DNA of 64,000 nucleotides from JAGLON01 sp041394985. GTDB taxonomy: Bacteria; Zixibacteria; MSB-5A5; GN15; JAAZOE01. Each line of letters starts with the position of its first letter. Within the stretch, counting starts at the first letter, position 1. The stretch covers positions 62,001 through 126,000 of the forward strand of contig JAWLBI010000001.1 in assembly GCA_041394985.1 (NCBI GenBank). The letters run 5' to 3'. The translations under genes were made by a program, and so were the position numbers. Shown in pieces: positions 34,794-43,744 of the stretch. The notes under the pieces are model-generated. The model searched no databases. It was not told the DNA's origin and worked only from the letters and a program-made list of their open reading frames with translations.

Positions 34794-35714
34794 ATGCTCC
34801 GAGGTTACACTTTCCTGATTGTACCACTGCTGTTGGGCTGGGTACTCAATAAGTTTAAATTCGTACCAAAATCGACTGCGGCAGTATTGAATTTCTGGGT
34901 TATCAATATCGCACTGCCGGCGACGGTGTTATTGAGTATCCGCACGATTGCGCTTTCGGCCGATCTGTTCATCCCCGCCGCAGCCCAATGGGTGGCTTTG
35001 CTTCTCACCGCTCTCATAATAGTGGGTATTTCCTCGATTTTCAAATTCGATCGAATCGTGACCGGGACGCTCCTACTGGTCGTACCACTCGGTAATACGG
35101 CGTTTCTTGGCCTGAGCATCATTCCGGTATTCTTCGGCAGAGAAGCCGTACCGTATGGTGTCATGTATGATCAACTGGGGTCGTTTTTGGCTCTGGCGAC
35201 ATATGGAGCGGTCATCGCGAGTATTTATGGCAAATCGAATGGTGTGACGCTAAAATCACTGGTCGTCAAAGTCGTAACGTTTCCGCCGTTTATTTTCCTG
35301 CTCATCGGGATTCTCATCCGAGACTATCCCCTGCCGGAAATGGCGAATGATATCCTTGGAGTTCTGTCGTGGACACTCGTCCCGGCCGCCATGATTGCTA
35401 TCGGATTTAATCTATCGTTCAAGATCGAGCGGCGGCTGTACGGGCCTCTTGTTTCGGCGCTCCTGTTGAGATTGCTCGTGACTCCGCTGTGTATTCTGCT
35501 ATTAGTAATCATTCTGCGATTGACCGGTCCGGCGGCGCAGATTTCGGTGTTTCAGGCGGCCATGCCGTCGATGATTACTGCGGCGGTACTGGCCTCGGAC
35601 AAAGGGCTCGATAAAACCCTCTCAACGGCTATCGTCAGCCTGGGGCTGATTATATCTCTCGGGACTCTGCCGTTGATATCATATATTATATCTTTATTCA
35701 TCCACCCGGCGTGA
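34794..35714 (+). CDS. AEC family transporter
   Basis: Integral membrane protein of 306 residues with about ten hydrophobic helices in two halves. The conserved PLLLGWVLNKF N-terminus, NFWVINIALPATVLLSI, PLGNTAFLGLSII and the closing helix with ISLGTLPLISYI match the auxin efflux carrier (AEC) family, which exports or imports organic anions. The substrate cannot be predicted. It converges with the TspO gene, leaving about 60 bases between stops. Confidence 0.88.
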   Translation: MLRGYTFLIVPLLLGWVLNKFKFVPKSTAAVLNFWVINIALPATVLLSIRTIALSADLFIPAAAQWVALLLTALIIVGISSIFKFDRIVTGTLLLVVPLGNTAFLGLSIIPVFFGREAVPYGVMYDQLGSFLALATYGAVIASIYGKSNGVTLKSLVVKVVTFPPFIFLLIGILIRDYPLPEMANDILGVLSWTLVPAAMIAIGFNLSFKIERRLYGPLVSALLLRLLVTPLCILLLVIILRLTGPAAQISVFQAAMPSMITAAVLASDKGLDKTLSTAIVSLGLIISLGTLPLISYIISLFIHPA

Positions 35715-35774
35715 TACACGTAATTGGTGCACCAACTCTGCAATTATTACTGAGCGAATAATCCGGGATATCGA

Positions 35775-36242
35775 CTAATTCATAATCCAAATGGCAAAAT
35801 TAAGGGCCGAAGCGAACGACACCCAGATTACATAGGGGATGAAAAGTAGTCCGGCCGCTTTGCTGCGCTGCCGGAATAAGATCAGGACAATAATTATCGA
35901 TAACAACAGCAGCAGGATATCGAGCAGCGCCATTCCGATCATATGTCGACCGAAAAAGATCCAACTCCATAATCCATTGAGTATCATTTGTATAACATAA
36001 CCGGTAAGAGCGGCTCGATTGGCCGACCAGCCGCCTTTTATCCATACCAGCCAGGCCGCTATCGCCATTGTAATATACAAATAGGTCCAGACGGGGCCGA
36101 ATAACCAGCCCGGAGGCGTCCAGGATGGCTTGTTGAGTTGTAAATACCATTCGCCTGATTGAAAGGTGGCGCCGACCCACGCGACAATCGCTGAAAGAAT
36201 AAGCAGCAATAGTAAACCAAGTATCCGAGTCAATTTGCGCAT
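35775..36242 (-). CDS. TspO/MBR family protein
   Basis: Five-helix membrane protein of 155 residues. The signature is complete: WYLQLNKPSWTPPGWLFGPVWTYLY, abbreviated here to KPSWTPP and FGPVWTYLY, then helices with NGLWSWIFFG and YVIWVSFASALNFAIW. The TspO family binds porphyrins and cholesterol-like ligands and modulates stress or porphyrin handling. The chosen start has a GGAGG ribosome binding site; an ATG 14 codons earlier would precede it. It is transcribed alone and divergently from the next gene. Confidence 0.92.
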   Translation of the reverse strand: MRKLTRILGLLLLLILSAIVAWVGATFQSGEWYLQLNKPSWTPPGWLFGPVWTYLYITMAIAAWLVWIKGGWSANRAALTGYVIQMILNGLWSWIFFGRHMIGMALLDILLLLLSIIIVLILFRQRSKAAGLLFIPYVIWVSFASALNFAIWIMN

Positions 36243-36406
36243 TCCAGATCCTCCCTCATTCCCTGCAGTTTCCCTGTTTCTCATAATATCAGAAAGTGAT
36301 AATTTTCAATAATAGTTCCTGGAATTTTTTAATCGGAACCTCATCGGTCAGGAATCGTACCTAAAAATAAATACGGTACTGATTCACTTTTTGTAATCGG
36401 CAGACT

Positions 36407-36910
36407 ATGGATATCATTTCCCATGCCTTATGGGGCGGCGTTGCATTCGGTCGCACAAACAGAGCCCGGTTTCTCGCCGCCGGATCCGTCTCAATCCTGC
36501 CCGACCTCCTTACCGAGGGATTATTTGGGGTATTATTGTTTTTGGGAATCGGTAATATGCCGGGTTGGGAGAACGGTCACCCCAATATCACCGACTACCC
36601 CCTATTCGCCCAGAATCTGTATAGCCTCACGCATAGCCTTTTAATCTTCGCCGTTGTATTCGGTATTGCCTTTCTCATTTATAAGAAACCGATATGGCCG
36701 CTTGCGGGATGGGGCCTCCATATTCTGATAGACATCCCGACTCACTCTCGGGCATTGTTTCCGACACCATTCCTCTGGCCGATTTCATCCTTCACATTCG
36801 ATGGCATCCCCTGGCACACTCCGATCATATTGACATTGGATGTCATACTATTAGGGCTCGCATGTATTCTCTGGCTGTATCCGAGGTTCAGGAAAAATCG
36901 GCCGGTATAA
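36407..36910 (+). CDS. YdjM/DUF457-like membrane hydrolase
   Basis: Membrane protein of 167 residues with four hydrophobic helices. Conserved polar motifs sit at helix ends: HALWGGVAFG, ILPDLLTEG, THSLLIF and HILIDIPTHS. These His/Asp clusters are the metal-binding pattern of the LexA-regulated, membrane-bound hydrolase YdjM (DUF457) family. Enzymatic activity has not been proven for most members. The gene stands alone upstream of a small lysine-rich reading frame. Confidence 0.75.
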   Translation: MDIISHALWGGVAFGRTNRARFLAAGSVSILPDLLTEGLFGVLLFLGIGNMPGWENGHPNITDYPLFAQNLYSLTHSLLIFAVVFGIAFLIYKKPIWPLAGWGLHILIDIPTHSRALFPTPFLWPISSFTFDGIPWHTPIILTLDVILLGLACILWLYPRFRKNRPV

Positions 36911-37026
36911 ATTTCTGCGAAATATTATTGTGGATTTTTTTATGTTATGAGTATAAATATTATAGCGGACCGGATATACACATTACCGAATAATCGATTT
37001 AACCAAGTTGAGCAGGAGTGTTCGAT

Positions 37027-37137
37027 ATGGGCGACAAGGGAAGTAAGGATAAGGGTAAACGGGAGAAGAAAAAAGAGCCGGCTAAATCTCCAAAAGAGAA
37101 GCGTAAACTGAAAAAAGAGAAAAAGAGCGGTAAGTAG
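37027..37137 (+). CDS. 36-residue lysine-rich peptide
   Basis: A short reading frame of 36 codons follows an AGGAG ribosome binding site ten bases before its ATG. The product begins MGDKGSKDKGK and is almost half lysine, with a KSPKEKRKLKKEKK core. Small MGDK-type basic proteins of unknown role are found scattered through several phyla, and this fits that pattern. It could bind nucleic acid or anionic polymers. The ribosome binding site and position in its own intergenic niche support real coding, though composition alone makes homology hard to assess. Confidence 0.6.
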   Translation: MGDKGSKDKGKREKKKEPAKSPKEKRKLKKEKKSGK

Positions 37138-37187
37138 AGTATCGGCAGACTTTTTTTACCCGTTTCTACATTCGTATCATTTTCGAA

Positions 37188-37213
37188 TCAGGGCGGTCAG
37201 TCGACTGCCCTGA
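37188..37213. terminator. Hairpin after the DUF4405 gene
   Basis: TCAGGGC and GCCCTGA form a 7-bp stem around an interior that is itself partly self-complementary (CAGTCGACTG). It lies about 20 bases past the minus-strand stop and may terminate it, and possibly the short lysine-rich transcript from the other side. The T-tract is weak. Confidence 0.55.
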
Positions 37214-37232
37214 ATCTTTCGGCTATCCCCTT

Positions 37233-38123
37233 TTATTGTTTCTGCTTTTGAGGCTCATATCCCTCGATGAGCAATACCTTCATGATTTCAATCGGTTCCG
37301 TCTGTGCATCGGCGCCCGCCGTTTTCATCGTCTTTTGTAAATCCGGTTCAATCCCCGCCGACTGAAGTCGCGAGACTGCGACGGCCGAGTCCAATCCAAG
37401 TCGTTCGCAGATGGCCCCGATAGTCTTGTTGCCGATTCCGGTTCCGGAGAATTCAACCTCGATCGATTCCGGCGTGTACGATTGTAGTTTTTCGGGCTCA
37501 GGAGTCGGTTCGAATTTTTTTATCATCAAATATAAATTCATCGGGGCCGTTTTGTTCCGCTCGGCGATATATTCCAGTGTTTCATTGGTGCTGTTGAATA
37601 CGATATCGTTCGCCTTGAGCTCGCGGACCGCATCGGCCAGAGGAATGTCCATTTTCATCGTGAATGTCTTCAGGGACATGAGTTCGGCATGCCCGAAGGG
37701 AGGTTCGTATTCATCCTGTACGACCCAGGTTGTTTTTATCCACTCGTTGAAATCGAGCAAGTACGACAGGGGTGGAAACGGCCAGATGGAACTGATGATT
37801 ATCCAGACCGAAATGATGCTCGCGATTGTCAATTCGCGGCGCAGCCGTACGCCCTGCCGGGCCTTATCCTTGATATAGTGCATGAGAGGCTTCCAGTTAA
37901 AATAGATGTGAAACCCGCCCGCGACGATAAAGAGAATACTCGACAGGATGTGGATGTTTCCCCAATCCGTTTTGGTCAATCCCAGAAGTTCCCAGATGGT
38001 CCAGTAGGCGACTCGGCCGGCGGGGACTATATATAAGACAAGTCCGGTAATCGACATGATGAGAAAGCCGAACAGGGCAAAAAATGATGTCAGGCCGCGT
38101 TTGTTGATAGTGCCGTTTGCCAT
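37233..38123 (-). CDS. DUF4405 membrane protein with duplicated soluble tail
   Basis: Protein of 296 residues. Residues 10-115 contain three hydrophobic helices; the conserved His in WGNIHILSSILFIVAGGFHIYFNW fits a DUF4405, cytochrome b561-like, possibly haem-binding fold. Quoted in parts: GNIHILSS and GGFHIYFNW. The tail outside the membrane has two related segments of about 55 residues, one starting near LKTFTMKMDIPLADAV and one near TIGAICERLGLDSAV, each ending in a PxxLYxxI- or PIEIMKVL-like strand. A GGAG ribosome binding site is present. It is separated from the chemoreceptor upstream by a terminator. Confidence 0.7.
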   Translation of the reverse strand: MANGTINKRGLTSFFALFGFLIMSITGLVLYIVPAGRVAYWTIWELLGLTKTDWGNIHILSSILFIVAGGFHIYFNWKPLMHYIKDKARQGVRLRRELTIASIISVWIIISSIWPFPPLSYLLDFNEWIKTTWVVQDEYEPPFGHAELMSLKTFTMKMDIPLADAVRELKANDIVFNSTNETLEYIAERNKTAPMNLYLMIKKFEPTPEPEKLQSYTPESIEVEFSGTGIGNKTIGAICERLGLDSAVAVSRLQSAGIEPDLQKTMKTAGADAQTEPIEIMKVLLIEGYEPQKQKQ

Positions 38124-38235
38124 ATCTATCTCCGAATTAACTTTTTTTATTTAGATACGGTTGCGGCGAAAAGGATTCACGATATCGATGGGTGATTCAG
38201 GTATTTAATCGATGAAAGAGGGAAATAAAATAACG

Positions 38236-38257
38236 GAGGAGCGCCCGGACGCTCCTC
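38236..38257 (-). terminator. Terminator of the chemoreceptor operon
   Basis: A perfect 8-bp stem GAGGAGCG/CGCTCCTC with a six-base loop is followed on the minus strand by the T-rich CGTTATTTTATTT. It lies 26 bases after the chemoreceptor stop. Confidence 0.8.
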
Positions 38258-38283
38258 TGTTATAAAAGAGATGCCACTAGAGA

Positions 38284-40194
38284 CTATATTTCAAATTCCG
38301 ATACCATAACCTTGAGGCTTTCTGCCTGCCTGCTGAGTTGTTCGGCGGCGGCAGCCGATTGCTCGGTACCCTTCGCCGTTTCCTTTGTCACCGCAAGTAT
38401 GGAGTCGATATTCCGGGCGATTTCTTCTGCGGTCGCGGCTTGCTCTTCCGAGGCCACCGAGACCTGGCGGATCATATCCATGACGCGGTCGGACATTGAG
38501 ACGATTTGGCTCAGGCTGTTGCCGGCTTTATCGCTCAGTTCCCGCCCGGTTGCAACTTCGGACAGACCCGATTCCATTGATACGACCGCATCCTCGGTGT
38601 TCGTCTGTACGGTCTTAATCATGGTCGTGATTTCATTTGTCGCTTTACCGGTTCGTTCGGCGAGTTTCCGAACCTCATCGGCGACGACGGCAAAACCGCG
38701 CCCCTGCTCACCGGCTCGAGCCGCTTCGATGGCGGCATTAAGGGCAAGCAGATTCGTTTGGTCGGCGATATCATCGATGACGCCGATAATCTCACCGATT
38801 TGAGTAGCCGATTCGGCGAGTTTTTGAATATTATCTGCCGATTCTTTGACGACCGATTGGATTCGCTGCATACCGTCCATGGAATCCTGGATGATGCGAC
38901 CGCCTTCGCCGGCCGTATCGGATGCCGCCTTGGAGGCTTCGCTGGCATCACTGGAATTCCGACTTGACTCGGCAATGGCGCTGCTCATTTGCTCGACGGC
39001 AGCGGATATCTGCGTTATTTGCTCCGACTGACTATTGGCGCCGTGAGCCATCTGCTCGGATGTTGAGGCGATTTCCGTCGATGCCGCGACGAGTTGTTCT
39101 GCATTTTCTCCGATTTGGCGAATCATGCTCGTCAGGTTGGCAACCATCGTCTTGAATGATTGACCGAGGACATCATGATCCGATTTCGGATTTACGGTCA
39201 CGCGCAGATCCTTTGACGCAATACTCTCGGCGGCCGAAGCCAGTCCTTTCATATATTCCACGAGCTGGCGAAATGCGCCTGCCAGTTTCCCGATTTCGTC
39301 CTTGCTGCGAACCTCGATATCCTGATTGACATCACCGTTGGCGACGGCAACAGCCAGTTCGGATATCTGGGAAATCGGACGCGTGATGCTCCGAGCGGTC
39401 AGAAAACCGACGAGCGTCAACAGGGCGGCGACGACAATACCGGTACCGAAGAACATCGGCACGACGGCCGCGGCTTCCTCTTCCGAATGCTTGGCAGACG
39501 TCATCGCAAGCGTACGCTTTTCCTTGACTCGTTCATCCTGGGCATTGATACGGTCGCGCTTGGCCGCAATATTGGCCAGTTCGACATCGATATCGGCTTG
39601 CTGAATCGTTTGCAGCTTGTCGATCAGATCGCGCATGTCATCGAAACTTTTTTGTGCAGAACCGCCATCGCTCATCTTACGGGCAAAGATCAGTTTCGTC
39701 GGCGAGTTCGACATCTCGACTACTTTTCTGGTTTGCTCTTCCCAGTTGTTGAAAGCCGTGACAAACTTTCCATATGTGGATTTTGCCTCGGCGCCGATGA
39801 AATGCTCGGACGCATTCGCCATCCGCTTACGCGCCTGCTCGATATTCTCCTTACTGGCATTATCTGCCGCTGTCATTTCCTCTTCCTGGTTCGCGACCAG
39901 ACTCATTTTCTCGGCAATCACGGCCTGATGCACGTCTCGGTCGGCTTCCAGCATCAGCGCGATGCTTTTCTGGTACGCCTGCATGCGGGCGATATCTTCA
40001 TTGATAAGCGGAAGCATATCTTCCTGTATCAAGGGAGTGATATCCTCATCAATCAACACCAGGAACTGGTCGTTAACAAGACTCTCCAGCGCATGGCTGA
40101 TATTGGTGATCGACCATGAGCCGAACCCGATGAGCAGAGCGAGCGATAGTATAGGCAATCCTACTAATGCGAATATTTTCTGTTTGAGGCTCAT
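38284..40194 (-). CDS. Methyl-accepting chemotaxis protein
   Basis: Chemoreceptor of 636 residues with an AAAGGAG ribosome binding site. TM1 is at about 7-30; a long, helical periplasmic domain follows (about 31-245), opening with three repeats of an L-I-x-E-D-x pattern. TM2 (about 250-272) leads to a HAMP domain (TRPISQISELA) and a second HAMP-like linker. The signalling hairpin is complete: DDIADQTNLLALNAAIEAARAGEQGRGFAVVADEVRKLAERT, recognisable by NLLALNAAIEAARAGE. There is no C-terminal CheR-docking pentapeptide. It is the third gene of a run with a porin and a periplasmic sensor protein, which implies a ligand that reaches the receptor through that porin. Confidence 0.95.
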   Translation of the reverse strand: MSLKQKIFALVGLPILSLALLIGFGSWSITNISHALESLVNDQFLVLIDEDITPLIQEDMLPLINEDIARMQAYQKSIALMLEADRDVHQAVIAEKMSLVANQEEEMTAADNASKENIEQARKRMANASEHFIGAEAKSTYGKFVTAFNNWEEQTRKVVEMSNSPTKLIFARKMSDGGSAQKSFDDMRDLIDKLQTIQQADIDVELANIAAKRDRINAQDERVKEKRTLAMTSAKHSEEEAAAVVPMFFGTGIVVAALLTLVGFLTARSITRPISQISELAVAVANGDVNQDIEVRSKDEIGKLAGAFRQLVEYMKGLASAAESIASKDLRVTVNPKSDHDVLGQSFKTMVANLTSMIRQIGENAEQLVAASTEIASTSEQMAHGANSQSEQITQISAAVEQMSSAIAESSRNSSDASEASKAASDTAGEGGRIIQDSMDGMQRIQSVVKESADNIQKLAESATQIGEIIGVIDDIADQTNLLALNAAIEAARAGEQGRGFAVVADEVRKLAERTGKATNEITTMIKTVQTNTEDAVVSMESGLSEVATGRELSDKAGNSLSQIVSMSDRVMDMIRQVSVASEEQAATAEEIARNIDSILAVTKETAKGTEQSAAAAEQLSRQAESLKVMVSEFEI

Positions 40195-40333
40195 TCCTTC
40201 AAACTCCTTTTATCTCCTCGTTAGAAAACTCCGGTTGTTTCAGGAAGACGGTCATCTCGAGCCGTATTCGTCGCATTCGAATCGATAGAAGATTCGAATG
40301 CGAACCGGGAATTATAAAACGAGTTTCTCTCTC

Positions 40334-40939
40334 TTAATCCAATGTCACACCGACACAGACGGCCCCGATGACTTTACCGGAGGCATCGATGATCGGTAAG
40401 GAAACTTTTTGGTCTATCTTACTGGTAGACTTATCAAGTTTCGGTTCGCTGATATCGACACCGCCTTTTCCGTCATTGAATGAATTGATCCATTTGGCCT
40501 CGTCTCCCTGCCAATAGTCGGATGTTATTTCATTCTGACCGACGTTTGCCCCCTGGTTGTCCATGACAAACATTTCGGTAATGATGGTGTTGGCCTTGGC
40601 GATGCTCTGAATTTCTTTGGCGCAAGCATTCCCGAGCATTTCCTCGTGAATGGGCAGGAAATCCTCGGCATGCTGCCACTTATCATCGAGCACTTTGATT
40701 TCGTCGAGAGTTATGCCTTTTGCATTCTGTTCCGTGACGGCCTTGACGAATATGGCATTCGTGCAAAGCGGAAGCAGTTTATCCTTGGCGAATTTCTTCA
40801 GTTCGGGTGTGGCATGTTCGGAGTTGTCTATCTGCTTGGTGAGTGAAGCGAGTAATTCGGCCGTACCGGCATTCGCCGCGGAAACGAGGCAAAAAACCAT
40901 CGCGATGACCGATAAAATTGACAGAATTCTGAGTTTCAT
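40334..40939 (-). CDS. Secreted PDC/Cache-like sensor domain protein
   Basis: Exported protein of 201 residues. The chosen start gives a clean signal peptide ending SAANAG. The mature protein is a single PDC/Cache-type fold with FVMDNQGANVGQNEITSDYWQGDE, seen as MDNQGANVGQN and DYWQGDEAKW, and the closing strands VSLPIIDASGKVIGAVCVGV. Such domains usually form the periplasmic part of a receptor; here it is a free secreted protein. The location between a porin and a chemoreceptor suggests that it delivers a bound ligand to the receptor. The ligand is unknown. No transmembrane anchor is present beyond the signal peptide. Confidence 0.8.
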   Translation of the reverse strand: MKLRILSILSVIAMVFCLVSAANAGTAELLASLTKQIDNSEHATPELKKFAKDKLLPLCTNAIFVKAVTEQNAKGITLDEIKVLDDKWQHAEDFLPIHEEMLGNACAKEIQSIAKANTIITEMFVMDNQGANVGQNEITSDYWQGDEAKWINSFNDGKGGVDISEPKLDKSTSKIDQKVSLPIIDASGKVIGAVCVGVTLD

Positions 40940-40969
40940 ATGTGACCCCTTTGTAATTAGTATCGGCAT

Positions 40970-42190
40970 TTAGAATGCGACCTGAAGGTTTAACAGTACT
41001 TCGTTATTGTCCACTGACGTTCCCTCTTCTCCGTTGATCTGGTAATTCAACTGGAGCTTCGTATACTTGCCGTCAATAAAGAAGTTCGTCCCAAGGGTGA
41101 GACAAGTCGTCGCATCGTTATCGACACTCTTGTCCTCGTCAACCATAGCATAGCGCGCCAGCAACTGAATTTCCGGAAGGAATTTCGAGTTCGTCTGGAT
41201 GGTGTGTCCGGCCCAGACATGCCAGCCGTACATTTCGGTCGAACCGACTTCGGAACTGATATATTCGCCTTCGATAATTTCATTCTTGTATTTCCAGGTT
41301 GCCGAGGCGCCATAAGTATTGATATCTTCCTTCGCCGTGCCGGTATCGTTCGTCTTGCCGATGTAAACATCCGGTGCGATGGTAAACTGTTTTCCGAACG
41401 TGAATTCGCCTCGAGCGACGAAGTTCTTATCGGAATTAACGTCGGTCTTATTGTAGCCGGAGCCGTTGAACACGCCCATGTGGAGCGCGAAATCGACACT
41501 CGGCGAAGCTGAATTTTTATAGGTCACATGGGTACCAATATCGCGATCCGTTCCCAGACCCTTGACATCGGTCGTATTTACGAACGGCCAGTTGCTGGCA
41601 GGATAAAGAAATTCGGTGCCGAACGGCGGTTTGTACTGACCGAAGCTCACTGCCCAGTGTTTATTCGGAGCAATAGTCATAACACCGTCAAGAAGCTTCG
41701 GTGTACCGGCGAATTCGCCCATGAATTTTACGCTGGCATAATTATTCAGCTTTCCCTTAATGGCCAGCCTGGCCCGCTTGGATAGAAATGATGATTTGTC
41801 TTCTCCCTGCTCCTTATAGAATTGCTGGTGCAGGTAACCGGTGACGGTAATTGATCCATGCCCGGCCGCGGCAGGATTTTTCGGACGCTTCGCATCGGCG
41901 TCCTTAGCCTGCGTCATCACCTGCGTCATATCGGCGACGAGTTGCTCAAGGTTCATCGCGAAGTCATACATCAGATCCTGATTAAGATCTTCTTCGTTGA
42001 GTTGTCCGGTGATGTCAGTGTACTGGCTCGGTTCGGAATTCGTCACTTCATACTGCTGTTTAATTTTCTGGATCGTAGCATGAAGTTTCTGCAAGGATTC
42101 GAGAACCGCATCGTAATTCTGAGCCATCCCATCGCCACCGAAGCAGCATATCAGTGTAAATAGCACAAATAGAGATAGGATGTTTTTCAT
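40970..42190 (-). CDS. Phosphate-selective-porin-like outer membrane channel
   Basis: Porin of 406 residues; the ATG at 42190 has an AGGAGG ribosome binding site, and the signal peptide ends at GMAQ. Residues about 22-95 form a periplasmic helical, coiled-coil segment. A barrel domain in the style of OprO/OprP (porin O/P) follows: SITVTGYLHQQFYKE, FLSKRARLAIKGKL, VSFGQYKPPFGTEF and a terminal strand ending LLNLQVAF. It should form a trimeric channel for anions or small solutes. It leads an apparent operon with a secreted sensor and a chemoreceptor, 30 bases before the sensor start. Confidence 0.88.
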   Translation of the reverse strand: MKNILSLFVLFTLICCFGGDGMAQNYDAVLESLQKLHATIQKIKQQYEVTNSEPSQYTDITGQLNEEDLNQDLMYDFAMNLEQLVADMTQVMTQAKDADAKRPKNPAAAGHGSITVTGYLHQQFYKEQGEDKSSFLSKRARLAIKGKLNNYASVKFMGEFAGTPKLLDGVMTIAPNKHWAVSFGQYKPPFGTEFLYPASNWPFVNTTDVKGLGTDRDIGTHVTYKNSASPSVDFALHMGVFNGSGYNKTDVNSDKNFVARGEFTFGKQFTIAPDVYIGKTNDTGTAKEDINTYGASATWKYKNEIIEGEYISSEVGSTEMYGWHVWAGHTIQTNSKFLPEIQLLARYAMVDEDKSVDNDATTCLTLGTNFFIDGKYTKLQLNYQINGEEGTSVDNNEVLLNLQVAF

Positions 42191-42902
42191 ATAGCCTCCT
42201 TTTGTGGCCGCACGGCCCGGACTTGTCAAAAAGTCGCATGCACCGTACGCAAACTTGAAACGCCCCCGCCAATTTTCAAGCCCTATATACCTTCAGGCAG
42301 GACGGTATAAACTGTTTTCTTGATGAAGGTTGGCCCCCTTGTATCTTGAAAATTCTTCGGCACTATTTTGAGTTTCTTCAGTCGCCTTAAATAGACCAAA
42401 GAGGACTAAATTTACGCTTATTTAGATATGTCGTTGTATGCCAATAAAATAAGATATGTTGGCCCATGAGAAAAAAAATGCTGTTCCTGTCACTCTGTGC
42501 ATATTTTAAGCATGTAATTTATATTTCATTGTCGCAAGTGAATGAATCCAGCCATTTACGCCAATAACATGCTTCATTCCTCTATATATATGTTGAATTA
42601 TCAGTAGTGCATCCAGCGTACCGCCTGGTTCATCTGCACGATGTTAGTGGGTATTAACGTACACGAGAGATACGAAAAAAACCGGACGCCCCTTATCTTG
42701 TTATTGTCCCACAACGACATACGATAATGGCGCCCATTGGCATGGATTTTGATATTTGATTCCCTGAGTGTATTACCAAACGAAGTAACGAGGAAAGCAA
42801 GGCAAAATGAAATTCAACTCGAACATAACTGGCAGGAATAGAAAAAATTGGTTGGCGAATAATCACAATCTCTGTCTTTTGATGAGTAGAAAGGAATCAA
42901 TC
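42191..42902 (+). other. Long intergenic region between divergent operons
   Basis: About 710 AT-richer bases separate the porin operon from the calcium-repeat protein gene. It must hold both promoters, but no convincing box pair, operator palindrome or structured RNA was identified. In-frame codons from 42807 to 42902 precede the chosen start of the next gene and look like leader sequence. Confidence 0.5.
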
Positions 42903-43655
42903 ATGAAATCCCGGAATCTTTTATTTGTCGTGTTGGCTGTATTCGCGATGGCGCTGTTTATCTCTTCGGCGCAGGCGCAGACCTGCGACGGCAATGGCTC
43001 GAATTTTGTCGACCTCGACGGCGACGGCTACAATGATAATGCTCCGGATGCGGACGGCGACGGTATTCCGAACGGTTTGGATGAAGACTATGTCAAGCCG
43101 GAAGACGGCTCTGGCCAGCAAAAGGGCAAGCTCAGCAGCACCAGCGGCAATTTTGTCAATGTCGATGGCGACTGCTACAATGATAACGCTCCGGATGCGG
43201 ACGGTGACGGTATTCCGAATGGTCTCGATGAAGACTATGTCAAGCCGGAGGACGGCACTGGTCGTCAGTTGGGCAAGATGAACGGCAACTTTGTCGATAT
43301 CGACGGCGACGGCTTTAACGATAACGCTCCGGACGCGGACGGCGACGGCATTCCGAACGGTTTGGATGAAGACTATGTCAAGCCGGAAGACGGCACTGGT
43401 CGTCAGCTGGGCAATAAGGGTGAAGACGCCGAAAAGACTATGGTACAGACTCAGACCAAGTCCCAGCAGTTCAATAAACTGCAGGCAAAGAATTCGAACA
43501 TGCACCAGAATCGCGTTAATGCGGTTGGCGGCATGAGCGGCTCAGGCAGTGGAGTGTGCGATGGTACCGGCAGCGGGAGCGGCTCCGGCACGGGCGTCTG
43601 TGACGGCACCGGCCCGAAGGGCAACGGCGGCGGTCAGAAAGGCGGCGGCAAGTAA
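42903..43655 (+). CDS. Secreted thrombospondin type 3-like calcium-repeat protein
   Basis: Exported protein of 250 residues. The ATG at 42903 follows AAAGGA and begins a good signal peptide ending AQAQ. Three near-identical repeats of 46-49 residues follow, each with two calcium-binding DxDxDG motifs (DLDGDGYND and DADGDGIPN), then LDEDYVKPEDG. A polar linker with QTQTKSQQFNK leads to a Ser/Gly-rich tail bearing two VCDGTG motifs and a terminal GGGQKGGGK. Type 3 repeats bind calcium and stiffen extracellular proteins. The next gene, an outer-membrane barrel, may export or anchor it. A starting codon at 42807 would abolish the signal peptide. Confidence 0.8.
   Translation: MKSRNLLFVVLAVFAMALFISSAQAQTCDGNGSNFVDLDGDGYNDNAPDADGDGIPNGLDEDYVKPEDGSGQQKGKLSSTSGNFVNVDGDCYNDNAPDADGDGIPNGLDEDYVKPEDGTGRQLGKMNGNFVDIDGDGFNDNAPDADGDGIPNGLDEDYVKPEDGTGRQLGNKGEDAEKTMVQTQTKSQQFNKLQAKNSNMHQNRVNAVGGMSGSGSGVCDGTGSGSGSGTGVCDGTGPKGNGGGQKGGGK
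43002..43416 (+). repeat. Three tandem coding repeats of about 140 bp
   Basis: Copies begin at 43002, 43149 and 43287, spaced 147 and 138 bases. They differ mostly at third codon positions, with strong conservation of the DADGDGIPNGLDEDYVKPED block. The second copy has a Cys where the others have Gly-Tyr/Phe-type residues (DGDCYND), suggesting recent duplication with little drift. Confidence 0.85.
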
Positions 43656-43683
43656 AGTAACCTCTCTTTCTTAGTGCTGTAAG

Positions 43684-43716
43684 GCAGAGGCGGCGGTCGG
43701 AATTCGCCGCCTCTGC
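43684..43716 (+). promoter_or_regulatory. Hairpin between the calcium-repeat and barrel genes
   Basis: A perfect 12-bp GC-rich stem GCAGAGGCGGCG/CGCCGCCTCTGC with a nine-base loop sits 29 bases after one gene and 29 before the next. No T-tract follows, so it more likely stabilises the upstream message or partly attenuates read-through than terminates fully. Confidence 0.65.
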
Positions 43717-43744
43717 GGCGTAATACACATAAAGGGGTAACGAA

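Noticed and set aside
42921..43505. Minus-strand frame of 194 codons across the calcium repeats
   Set aside because: Its long length results from the tandem repeats on the coding strand; it lacks a ribosome binding site and recognisable domain.
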